64,000 nucleotides of DNA from Gemmatimonadaceae bacterium (GTDB lineage Bacteria > Gemmatimonadota > Gemmatimonadetes > Gemmatimonadales > Gemmatimonadaceae). The stretch covers positions 145,534 through 209,533 of the forward strand of contig DATNEW010000001.1 of NCBI GenBank assembly GCA_035606695.1. The letters run 5' to 3'. Shown one piece after another: positions 55,540 through 63,448 of the stretch. The notes beneath the pieces were generated by a model. It worked only from the letters and a program-made list of their open reading frames with translations, was not told the origin of the DNA and did not search any database. Within the stretch, counting starts at the first letter, position 1, and each line of letters opens with the position of its first letter. A program made the position numbers and the translations under genes.

Positions 55540-56310
55540 ATGTCCCTCCTCACCCAACTCGCCGAAGAGCTCAACTCCGGCAAGATCAAGGTCGTCGACC
55601 TCACCTCGCCGCTCGGGCCCGACACTCCCGTCATCGGCCTCCCGCCGATGTTCGGCCAGTCGCCCGGCCTGACCATCGAGCCGGTGTCGTGCTTCGACGA
55701 CAAAGGGCCGGCATGGTACTGGAACGTCCTGCATCTCGGCGAGCACACCGGCACGCACTTCGACGCGCCGGTGCATTGGATCACCGGCAAGGATCTGCCG
55801 AACAACACCTGCGAGACGATCCCGGTGCGGCGCTTCGTCGGGCCGGCATGCGTGATCGACGTCTCGCGCGAGGTCACGGCCGACGAGGACTTTCTGCTCA
55901 TGCCCGAACACGTCGAGGCGTGGGAAAAGAAGTACGGGCGTATTCCAAAAGACTCATGGGTACTTTTGCGCACCGACTGGAGCAAGCGCTCGGATCCGAC
56001 ATCGTTCCTCAATGTGAAGGAGGACGGTCCGCACTCGCCGGGCTTTCACAAGTCGACGTCCGAGCTGCTCGCGCGGGACCGGCAGGTGCTCGGCGTCGGA
56101 GTGGAGACCGTCGGAACAGATGCGGGCCGAGCTGGCATGTTCGATCCGCCGTTCCCGAATCACGCGACGATGCACGGCAACGGCCGGTTCGGGCTGGCAT
56201 CGTTGCGCAATCTGGATCAACTGCCTCCCACGGGCGCGATCGTGATCGCGGCGCCATTAAAGATTGTCAACGGCAGCGGATCACCATTGAGAGTTCTGGC
56301 GCTGGTCTAA
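55540..56310 (+). CDS. Cyclase-family (KynB-like) metal hydrolase
   Basis: 256 residues from the ATG at 55540 (GGAG six bases upstream); an in-frame ATG at 55516 is inside the repeat-derived region. The family motif HTGTHFDAPVHW (metal-binding His/Asp/His) is near residue 70, preceded by VVDLTSPLGPDTPVI and followed by HSPGFHKSTSELL and GVGVETVGTDAG. The family includes arylformamidases (kynurenine formamidase) and other amide/lactone hydrolases. Last gene of the plus-strand run with the PLP enzyme, symporter and ThDP decarboxylase. Confidence 0.87.
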   Translation: MSLLTQLAEELNSGKIKVVDLTSPLGPDTPVIGLPPMFGQSPGLTIEPVSCFDDKGPAWYWNVLHLGEHTGTHFDAPVHWITGKDLPNNTCETIPVRRFVGPACVIDVSREVTADEDFLLMPEHVEAWEKKYGRIPKDSWVLLRTDWSKRSDPTSFLNVKEDGPHSPGFHKSTSELLARDRQVLGVGVETVGTDAGRAGMFDPPFPNHATMHGNGRFGLASLRNLDQLPPTGAIVIAAPLKIVNGSGSPLRVLALV

Positions 56311-56469
56311 CAACAAAAAATGACCACGGACGAACGTCGGACGAACACGGACAGGCACGGAGCAGCGTGAACGGCAGTTAACTGCCGTTAACTTGAAACG
56401 CTTTCTCCGTGCCGATCCGAGTATGTCGCGGTGCCCAGTCCGTGCTCATGCCTTTTTTGTCAGACTTTC
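56311..56469. terminator. Nested inverted repeat between convergent genes
   Basis: Outer A-run (56315-56320) faces T-run (56453-56458). GCACGGAG (56355-56362) faces CTCCGTGC (56405-56412). The centre holds the perfect palindrome GGCAGTTAACTGCC (56373-56386). Words CACGGAC and CGGACGAAC recur in the arms. It separates two convergent stops, so bidirectional termination is likely. Its word usage resembles the block at 12954-13277. Confidence 0.7.
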
Positions 56470-57807
56470 TCACGCGAGACCCGCATCTGCCGCGAGCACC
56501 GCTCCCAGGAGCACATTCGCGCCATTCACAATGTCCCGCGGGCGTGAAAACTCTTTCGGCGAGTGACTGACGCCGCCGATGGACGGAATGAAAATCATCC
56601 CCATCGGCCCGAGCGTCGCCATCGCCTGCGCATCGTGACCGGCGCCACTCGGCATCACACGCGTCGATAACGCGAGCCCGGCGGCCGAGTCCGCGATGAA
56701 CTTCCGCATGCGGGGATCGGACGGCGCAGGCACGTTGACGTGGATTTCATTGAACGCGAAGGACGTTCCATTCATTTCACCGATCTTCTTCGCCTCGGTC
56801 TGAATGCGCGCGAACATCATGTCGATCTTCGACTGATCCAGATCGCGCAGCTCGAGCGAGCACACCACCTTGCCCGGAATGACGTTCGTCGCGCCGGGGA
56901 ATGGCTGAATTCGGCCGACGGTCCCGACCTGCCGGCCCGGAATGCTCGTCACGAGCCTGTTCACCATTTCCACATAGCGCGCCGCGGCGAGCAGTGCGTC
57001 GTGACGATCCGCCATCGCTGTCGTGCCGGCGTGATTCTGAATGCCCGTCACAGTGACGTCCCACTGCTCGATGCCGACGATGCCCTCGACGATGCCGATG
57101 TCCTGCTTCGCCTTCTCGAGATTTCCGCCCTGTTCGATGTGCAGCTCGAAGTAGCCGGCAATGTCGCCTTTGCGGCGCTTCACCTGATCGAGCTTCGACG
57201 GATCGCCGCCGATGAACGCGATGCCCTGCTCGATCGTTTTGCCGCTGCTCGTGACGTTCTTGAGCTCACTCGCCTCGAGCTGGCCGCTCACCGCACGGCT
57301 TCCGATCAAACCGCCTTCCTCGTTCTGCCAGACCACGATTTCCAGCGGATGCCGCGTCACAATCCCCTGCTCGCCGAACGTCCGCGCGATCTCGATCGCC
57401 GAGAGCGACCCGACGTCGCCGTCGTAGTTGCCGCCGCCGGGGACGGAATCGATGTGCGAGCCGAACAGGATCGGTTTGAGCGAGGCGTCGCGTCCCGCAC
57501 GACGCGCGATGATGTTGCCCGCGAAGTCGATCGTCGGTTCGAGCTTGGCGGCGCGCATCCAGTCCATCACCACGGCACGGCCGGCCTTGTCGGCATCGCT
57601 GTATGCGACCCGCGAGACTCCACCTTCGGGGTTCTTGCCGTACGCCGATAGCGCCTGAACGTGCGCGTTGAGCCGTTCGCCATTCACCCGCGGCGTAGCG
57701 AGCGGAGTGATCCTAGTGAGTGCGAACATCGAGCGAAGGTCGATCGGCTTGATCGCGGAGCCGGCGAGACCGCCGAGCATCGCGGCATTGAAATCACGAC
57801 GATTCAT
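56470..57807 (-). CDS. M20-family Zn-dependent amidohydrolase (allantoate/N-carbamoyl amino acid type)
   Basis: 445 residues from the ATG at 57807. The N-terminus has a twin-arginine-like MNRRDF and a hydrophobic segment, so export is possible. Metal ligands are in FGSHIDSVPGGGNYDG (His118, Asp129), QNEEGGLIGS (Glu163/164) and FELHIEQG, plus a late SHSPKEF His. This is the hydantoinase/allantoate amidohydrolase branch. Its start overlaps the cydB stop (ATGA). Why it is coupled to a terminal oxidase is unclear. Confidence 0.88.
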   Translation of the reverse strand: MNRRDFNAAMLGGLAGSAIKPIDLRSMFALTRITPLATPRVNGERLNAHVQALSAYGKNPEGGVSRVAYSDADKAGRAVVMDWMRAAKLEPTIDFAGNIIARRAGRDASLKPILFGSHIDSVPGGGNYDGDVGSLSAIEIARTFGEQGIVTRHPLEIVVWQNEEGGLIGSRAVSGQLEASELKNVTSSGKTIEQGIAFIGGDPSKLDQVKRRKGDIAGYFELHIEQGGNLEKAKQDIGIVEGIVGIEQWDVTVTGIQNHAGTTAMADRHDALLAAARYVEMVNRLVTSIPGRQVGTVGRIQPFPGATNVIPGKVVCSLELRDLDQSKIDMMFARIQTEAKKIGEMNGTSFAFNEIHVNVPAPSDPRMRKFIADSAAGLALSTRVMPSGAGHDAQAMATLGPMGMIFIPSIGGVSHSPKEFSRPRDIVNGANVLLGAVLAADAGLA

Positions 57808-58862
57808 GGCGCCTTGGAATTCCTGGTCGAGGAACGCGAAGAAGGGTGCGCGGGAGCGAACGTGCGAAGGAGATAGCGAAGCGACGGAATCAGAATCAGT
57901 GCACCGGCGATCAAGCCGCCGAGCAACAGCTCGAGCGTGATGCGTGGCGCGGCGGCGTCGCGAATGCGCATCGACGTCGGCAGAATGTAGGGATACTGCG
58001 CGAACACCCATCCCCACAAGATCAGGCTCACCTGCGCCGCCGCGGCAACACGCGCCAGGCCAAACCGCCGCGTCCAGAGCGCCCAGATGGCGGTGGTCGC
58101 GGAAGCGCCGATCACGACGTGCAGCACCAACGCCCAACCCGTCGCGAGCAACGCGCCGGCCATGATCGGCGCGCTTCGCATGGCGACGATCAGACCGATC
58201 GCGGCGAACGCGAACACGGCGACCGCCGCGCCGAGCGCGCGAAGGCGAAAGTCTTCGCGCAGATCGGCGTCAGTGGACGCGTGCGCGAGATACACCGCGG
58301 CGAGAAACGCGAACAGCGACAACGCCATCAAGCCGATAGCGATCGGAAAGAGGCCGAGCCACGGCTGCACGTACACCGCCGCGAATGACCCGGCCGACAC
58401 GGCTCGCGACGCATCGCCAACCGCGCCGCTCGCCAGCGCGCCAATCGTCATGCCGAGGATGAGCGGTGTGATGGTGCTGGCGACGGCGAACGTGACGCCC
58501 CACCGCGCGCGCGCCGGCCCTTCTCCGCCGTAGCTGCGAAACACGAACGCCGTTCCGCGCAAGACGATTCCAATCAGCATGATCGTCAGCGGAATGTGCA
58601 GGACGATTCCCAGCTCGTTGAACGCGAGCGGAAACGCCGTGAACAACATCACGACGACGACGATCAGCCAGACGTGATTGGCTTCCCAGATCGGCGCAAT
58701 GGAGTTCGCGATGAGCGTGCGCTGCCGCAATCGCCGTGGGCCTCTCGCGAGCAAATCCCACACGCCGCCGCCGAAATCCGCTCCGCCCATGAGCACGTAC
58801 GCATTGAGCGCAACGACCATGATGCCGGCGATGATTTCCGGTAGGCCGATTTGCGAGAGCAT
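57804..58862 (-). CDS. cydB: Cytochrome bd-type oxidase subunit II
   Basis: 352 residues from the ATG at 58862. Family start LPEIIAGIMVVALNAYVLMGGADFGGGVWDLL, then IAPIWEANHVWLIVVVVMLFTAFP, about eight to nine helices, and a C-terminal GWVFAQYPYILP. It begins two bases after the cydA stop and overlaps the amidohydrolase downstream by four bases. Forms the quinol oxidase with CydA in the inner membrane. Confidence 0.95.
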   Translation of the reverse strand: MLSQIGLPEIIAGIMVVALNAYVLMGGADFGGGVWDLLARGPRRLRQRTLIANSIAPIWEANHVWLIVVVVMLFTAFPLAFNELGIVLHIPLTIMLIGIVLRGTAFVFRSYGGEGPARARWGVTFAVASTITPLILGMTIGALASGAVGDASRAVSAGSFAAVYVQPWLGLFPIAIGLMALSLFAFLAAVYLAHASTDADLREDFRLRALGAAVAVFAFAAIGLIVAMRSAPIMAGALLATGWALVLHVVIGASATTAIWALWTRRFGLARVAAAAQVSLILWGWVFAQYPYILPTSMRIRDAAAPRITLELLLGGLIAGALILIPSLRYLLRTFAPAHPSSRSSTRNSKAP

Positions 58863-58864
58863 CG

Positions 58865-60157
58865 TCACGCGGCTTCTCGCACGACCGAGGCCATGAACAA
58901 CACGACGACCGCCGCGAGACCAACGTAGAGCAGCGCAAAGATCACCATCGGGACCACGAGCCCCGGCATCGGCGTGACAGCGTCCGCGGTGCGTACGAGA
59001 CCCGAGATGACCCACGGCTGACGACCGACTTCCGTTACGGTCCATCCGGCTTCGGTCGCAATGAACCCGAACGGTCCGACGATCGCGATCGCGCGTAACA
59101 GCCAACGTCGCGTGACGACGTCGCGCCGCCGCGCGATGACGATCGCCGCCCAGAGTGCCACGAGCGCCATCGCCGACCCGAGTCCGACCATGATCTGAAA
59201 TCCGAAATGAACGGGCAGCAACGGCGGCCAATTCTCGCGCGGAAAGTCGCGGAGGCCCTTCACCTCGGCATTCGGATCATGGAAGGCGAGCAGCGAGAGC
59301 ATGTGCGGCAGCTCGAGCGCGTACCGCGTGCGTTCGGCATTCGCGTCGGGTATGCCACCAATGCGAAGAGGTGCGCCGCGTTCAGTCTCGAACTGCCCCT
59401 CGAGCGACGCGAGCTTCACCGGCTGCCACTGGGCGACGGTGCGCGCGCTGATATCGCCGGACACCGGTTGCAGAATCGCGGCGGGAATGCCCATCGCGAG
59501 CGCCAGCAGCAGTGCGCGCCGATGAAATGGCGTGTCGCCGCGACGCAGCAGTACGGCCGCGTGAATCCCCGCGACGGCGAGCGCGGTCGACGCATACGAT
59601 GCAAGCAACATGTGTAGCGCCTGCTGCACCGTCGACGGATTGAACATGCCCGCGATCGGATCGATCGACGCGATGCGATCGCCCTGCATCGTGATTCCCG
59701 CCGGCGTGTTCATCCACGCATTCACCATCACGACGAACACGGCCGACGCCGCGCCGCTGAGCGCGACGATCATCCCGGCGATCAGGTGCGCGCGCGCCGA
59801 GATGCGATCCCAGCCATAGAGATAGACGCCGAGAAAGATCGCTTCGGTGAAGAAGGCGAAGCCCTCGAGTGAAAACGGTAGACCGATGATCGGACCCGCG
59901 AAGCGCATGAAGCGCGGCCACAACAGGCCGAGCTCGAACGACAGCACCGTGCCGGAGACGGCGCCGACGGCGAACAGGACCGCCGCGCCCTTCGCCCATC
60001 GGTGTGCGAGCTGCTCGTATACGGGATCGCCCGTCTTGCGCCACCGCCATTCGGCGATGACCATCAGCAACGGCATCGCGATGCCGATCTCGGCGAAGAT
60101 GATATGGAAGCCGAGGGAGAGCGCCATCTGCGCGCGCGCCGCCAGGAGATCGGACAT
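58865..60157 (-). CDS. cydA: Cytochrome bd-type oxidase subunit I
   Basis: 430 residues. Heme ligands expected at His18 (LGFHIIFAEIG), His182 (QALHMLLASY) and a Met in the FGFQIMVGLG helix; GRQPW is present. The periplasmic Q-loop is short, so this is the short (cyanide-insensitive-type) form rather than the long E. coli form. It oxidises quinol and reduces O2 to water without pumping protons. Only 18 bases separate its ATG from the divergent CPXCG gene. Confidence 0.95.
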   Translation of the reverse strand: MSDLLAARAQMALSLGFHIIFAEIGIAMPLLMVIAEWRWRKTGDPVYEQLAHRWAKGAAVLFAVGAVSGTVLSFELGLLWPRFMRFAGPIIGLPFSLEGFAFFTEAIFLGVYLYGWDRISARAHLIAGMIVALSGAASAVFVVMVNAWMNTPAGITMQGDRIASIDPIAGMFNPSTVQQALHMLLASYASTALAVAGIHAAVLLRRGDTPFHRRALLLALAMGIPAAILQPVSGDISARTVAQWQPVKLASLEGQFETERGAPLRIGGIPDANAERTRYALELPHMLSLLAFHDPNAEVKGLRDFPRENWPPLLPVHFGFQIMVGLGSAMALVALWAAIVIARRRDVVTRRWLLRAIAIVGPFGFIATEAGWTVTEVGRQPWVISGLVRTADAVTPMPGLVVPMVIFALLYVGLAAVVVLFMASVVREAA

Positions 60158-60175
60158 GCGCTTAACTTACAGCCT

Positions 60176-60445
60176 ATGCGCTTCGCGTTCGACGACGACT
60201 CTCAGGACTCACAGGACTTCGACCTCGACCGGGACTTTCCGCTCGGCGACGGTACGGCGGACGTCTCAGGCAGCGTCGTGTGTCCGTACTGTGGCGAGAC
60301 GAACGAAGTCGCGCTCGATCCCGGCAGTGGCGAGTCGCAGGAGTACGTCGAGGATTGCCAGGTGTGCTGCCAGCCGTGGCGCGTGTCGGTAGTGTATCAC
60401 GACGACGGCTCGGCGTCCGTGACGGCGGAGCAGCTGTCATCCTGA
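60176..60445 (+). CDS. CPXCG-motif cysteine-rich zinc-ribbon protein
   Basis: 89 residues from the ATG at 60176. An acidic N-terminus (DDDSQDSQDFDLDRD) precedes VSGSVVCPYCGETNEV and EDCQVCCQPWRV, the two Cys knuckles of the CPXCG family. Small cytosolic protein of unknown role. The last two Ser codons and the TGA stop lie in a copy of the dispersed repeat (GTCATCCTGAGG). Confidence 0.85.
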   Translation: MRFAFDDDSQDSQDFDLDRDFPLGDGTADVSGSVVCPYCGETNEVALDPGSGESQEYVEDCQVCCQPWRVSVVYHDDGSASVTAEQLSS

Positions 60446-60480
60446 GGATCCTGAGCGCAGCGAAGAGGACGAAGGACCCC
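60436..60480. repeat. Partial copy of the dispersed repeat
   Basis: GTCATCCTGAGGATCCTGAG followed by CGCAGCGAAGAGGACGAAGG. It starts inside the CPXCG gene and runs toward the convergent DUF3006 gene. Only one arm is clear. Confidence 0.65.
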
Positions 60481-60511
60481 TGTGCGCCGAGGAGAACTCT
60501 TACGCCGCACG

Positions 60512-60772
60512 CTACAGCGCGATATCCCCGCCGGGATCGCGCTTCTTACTAGCTTCTCGCCCCTTCTCGACTTGCGCCGCCGACTCCTTCAGCGCCTGCC
60601 GCGTCTCCGCCTCGTCGATCTCGATGGTCACCTTCAAGACATGACCTTCATGCGTCCCGCTCGGAAGCAGCGAGCGCGGGACATTGATCGTCGACGCGCC
60701 GTCGACCTCGATCGAGGCGGAATTCTCCTCGATCGAGTCGACGACCCAACGGTGCGAGCTGCGAGCGTTCAC
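60512..60772 (-). CDS. DUF3006 small protein
   Basis: 86 residues from a GTG that overlaps the stop of the lipoprotein gene upstream (GTGA, 60769-60772), which fixes the start. The DUF3006 pattern is RWVVDSIEENSASIEVDG, INVPRSLLPSG and GHVLKVTIEID. DUF3006 genes are often found next to ComEC-like metallo-beta-lactamase genes, as here. Cytosolic; function unknown. Confidence 0.8.
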   Translation of the reverse strand: MNARSSHRWVVDSIEENSASIEVDGASTINVPRSLLPSGTHEGHVLKVTIEIDEAETRQALKESAAQVEKGREASKKRDPGGDIAL

Positions 60773-62295
60773 GGAATCGGATTGCAAACGGTTTGTGTCG
60801 ACGTGGCGTCGGACGGTCCGGCCATGTTCGTCGTGCCTTTCAGCACGGTCACCGTGTAGCCGCTGCCCGGCGTGCCCGCGCTGCTGAATACGATAGTGCC
60901 GTTCTGATCGGTGCGATACCACGGCTTGCCGTGCGCCGTGTAGAGCGACTTCGCCTGATTGTGCATGTGGCCGTACGTGTTGTGCGCGCCGACCGAGGCC
61001 GTGACGTACTGCGGATTCACCGCGTTCACATACGCGTTCGTCACACCGTTGCAGCTGCCGTGATGATCGGCCTTGAGTACGTTCACATGCAAGCCGGGAC
61101 TCGTGGCGTATCCCGATGCGCCAAGGAACCAGCCGATCTCGGTCTGCTCGGCATCGCCGGCGAACCACATCGTGAACGACGCCGAGTCGGGTCCGATCAG
61201 CTTCACCGCCGCCGAGCGATTGTTCGGGTTCGTGTCCGACGGGAGCGGCTTGAGCACGTGAAGCTTTGCGCCGCCCTGCATGAGGATGTCGCACATCGCC
61301 TGCCCGTTCGCGCACGGATTGTCCGTGTCGCGATAGATGAGCGCCCCGCGGCCGGCGCGCGCGTTGATCGAATCGCGCAGCTTGGCCAGTGAGACGCTCG
61401 AATACACGTCCTGGTTCTCGAAGAAGTATTTGATCGTGATGTTGCGCGACGTGCGGAAGAGCTCCTGCAAGCCCGCCAGATGATCGGCGTGCTGATGGGA
61501 GAGAATCACCGCATCGATGGTCGTGCCGTTGAGGCCGAGTGAATCGAGCAGATGGCCGTATCGTACGGTGTCGGGTCCGCCGTCGATGATGACCTTGCTC
61601 GTGCCGTTAACGATGAGATTCGCATCGCCCTGGCCTACGTCGAGCGCATAGACGGTGACCGGGGCCACCGTGCCGCCTCCGCCGGCGACGAAGCCGTCGT
61701 TCTGCGCCTTGGGCGTGCCGAAGTCGCCGGCGCCGTACGTGCTCGTCGCGAGCTGCCACGCGCTGCCGCCGACGACGACGTGTGAGGCGCTCGGATCCTT
61801 CAATTCCCACGACTTGCCCGCGGTGGTCGACGTCCACGCGACTGAATCGACGAGGGCGCCCGTCGACGTCTTGAGCGTGAGCCAATCACTCGTATTGGCG
61901 AGTTGCACTGCGCTACCGTACGCATACGCGACGGTGACACCGCCATTCGTCGTGCTCGACGCCACGCGCGCGAGCACCACATAGCCGTGCGACGGGACGC
62001 TGACGGAGCTCGAGATGGTGAATCCGGCGTCGTTGGCCGATGCCACCTGGTAGCTCTGAATGTTGATCGCGCTCGCGCCTGGATTGTACAACTCGAACCA
62101 TTCGCCGTTCGCGTCAGTGACCGCGTTCGGGTCGGCCATGATCTCGTTGATGACGAGCGCCTGCGTTCCGGGGCCAACCGTGAATCGCGCCGACGCCGGC
62201 GGCTTGATGCCGCTCGGCTCGGGGGAAGTGTCCGTGCAACCGAAGAGGAACGCACCCGCAAGAATGAGAACAGTCGATCCGTGACGTCGATTCAC
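60769..62295 (-). CDS. Lipoprotein with lamin-tail domain and ComEC-like metallo-beta-lactamase domain
   Basis: 508 residues. Lipoprotein signal: TVLILAGAFLFGC. Residues about 48-165 form a lamin-tail Ig-like domain (VINEIMADP, GEWFELYNPG, VQLANTSDWLTLK). Residues about 218-505 form a ComEC/Rec2-type metallo-beta-lactamase domain: ALDVGQGDANLIV, SHQHADHLAGL (265-275), WFAGDAEQ, VLKADHHGSCNG. Probably a surface nuclease or phosphodiesterase. The C-terminal half is very close to the protein at 62407. Confidence 0.88.
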   Translation of the reverse strand: MNRRHGSTVLILAGAFLFGCTDTSPEPSGIKPPASARFTVGPGTQALVINEIMADPNAVTDANGEWFELYNPGASAINIQSYQVASANDAGFTISSSVSVPSHGYVVLARVASSTTNGGVTVAYAYGSAVQLANTSDWLTLKTSTGALVDSVAWTSTTAGKSWELKDPSASHVVVGGSAWQLATSTYGAGDFGTPKAQNDGFVAGGGGTVAPVTVYALDVGQGDANLIVNGTSKVIIDGGPDTVRYGHLLDSLGLNGTTIDAVILSHQHADHLAGLQELFRTSRNITIKYFFENQDVYSSVSLAKLRDSINARAGRGALIYRDTDNPCANGQAMCDILMQGGAKLHVLKPLPSDTNPNNRSAAVKLIGPDSASFTMWFAGDAEQTEIGWFLGASGYATSPGLHVNVLKADHHGSCNGVTNAYVNAVNPQYVTASVGAHNTYGHMHNQAKSLYTAHGKPWYRTDQNGTIVFSSAGTPGSGYTVTVLKGTTNMAGPSDATSTQTVCNPIP

Positions 62296-62406
62296 CGAGA
62301 GCTCCGTGCGTGAGTGAACGTAGGAGAACCTTCAGCTTGCATCGGCGGCGTCGCCGGGCGAACGAAACAACCTCTGGGACGTCGGTTCAATCGAGATTTG
62401 GTATCG

Positions 62407-63372
62407 TCAGCGTATCAGCTTGCACTCCTTTTGTGTCGAGTGTTTGTCCGAGGGACCAGCCATGTTCTTCGTGCCGCGCTGCACGGCGATCGAATAGCCG
62501 CCGCGCGGCATCCCGGGAGAATTCAGCACGATCGTTCCATTCTGATCGGTGCGATACCACGGCACCTGGTGCGCCGCATACTCCGCCTTTGCCTGCTCGT
62601 GCATGTGGCCGTAGCTGTTGACGGCTCCGACCGACACGACCGCGAGATCGGGACGCACCGCATCCAAATAGGCGTCGTTGACGCCGTTGCAGCTGCCATG
62701 GTGATCAGCTTTCAACACGTTGACGTGTATACCCGGATCGCGGTCGTAGTGCGCGTCACCCACAAACCAATCCGTCGCATCATGCTCGGCGTCGCCGGCC
62801 AGCCACATGGTGAACGACGCGGAGTCCGGCCCAACGAGCTTCACCGGTGCGGAACGGTCATTCGGGTTCTTTGAACCGGCGTACGGCCGCATGATGTGGA
62901 GCTTGGCACCGCCTTTCAGCGTGATCGTGCACAACGGCTGTCCGTTCGCGCACGGATCGTCGGTATCGCGGTAGATCGTTTGGCCTCGCGTCACCCGCGC
63001 GATGACCGAATCACGCAGGTGGCGAAGATTCGCCGCCGTGTACGGATCCTGATTCTCGAAGAAGAAGCGAACGGTGATGTGGCGCGCGCTCTCGAACAGC
63101 GCGCGCAGGCCGACGAGATGATCGGCGTGCTGGTGCGACAGGATGACGACGTCGAATGTCGAGTCATTCAGGTGCAGCGAGTCGAGCAGATCGCCCATGC
63201 GTCGTTCGTCGGGGCCGCCGTCGATCAATACGCGGCTGCCGCCGTTCTCGATGAGAATCGCGTCGCCCTGGCCGACGTCCAGAATCTTCACGGTGAGCGG
63301 AGCGACGCTCGCACGCCCGCTCGTCATTCCGAGAAGCCCGAGCGGAGCGAGGGCGACGAGGAATCTTCTCAC
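62407..63372 (-). CDS. ComEC-like metallo-beta-lactamase protein
   Basis: 321 residues from a GTG at 63372, giving a signal-like N-terminus VRRFLVALAPLGLLGMTSG; the alternative ATG at 63327 would give a signal-less protein. The MBL core is ILDVGQGDAILIE, SHQHADHLVGL, WLAGDAEHD, VLKADHHGSCNG and SYGHMHEQAK. It lacks the lamin-tail domain of its neighbour. The codons of the apparent signal peptide lie within an arm of the dispersed repeat, so the secretion signal may be repeat-derived. Confidence 0.82.
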   Translation of the reverse strand: MRRFLVALAPLGLLGMTSGRASVAPLTVKILDVGQGDAILIENGGSRVLIDGGPDERRMGDLLDSLHLNDSTFDVVILSHQHADHLVGLRALFESARHITVRFFFENQDPYTAANLRHLRDSVIARVTRGQTIYRDTDDPCANGQPLCTITLKGGAKLHIMRPYAGSKNPNDRSAPVKLVGPDSASFTMWLAGDAEHDATDWFVGDAHYDRDPGIHVNVLKADHHGSCNGVNDAYLDAVRPDLAVVSVGAVNSYGHMHEQAKAEYAAHQVPWYRTDQNGTIVLNSPGMPRGGYSIAVQRGTKNMAGPSDKHSTQKECKLIR

Positions 63373-63424
63373 CCGGTAGAGCACTCTACCGAGTGAGGAG
63401 ATCCCTCGCTGCGCTCGGGATGAC
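63323..63424. repeat. Dispersed REP-like inverted repeat with central hairpin
   Basis: Left arm GTCATTCCGAGAAGCCCGAG (from 63323) and right arm ending CTGCGCTCGGGATGAC (63424). Between them GGTAGAG (63375-63381) and CTCTACC (63384-63390) form a tight hairpin three bases upstream of the GTG at 63372. Two direct copies of CGGGATGACAATCCTACT follow (about 63417-63434 and 63437-63454), the second overlapping the stop of the M28 gene. Confidence 0.8.
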
Positions 63425-63448
63425 AATCCTACTCGCGGGATGACAATC

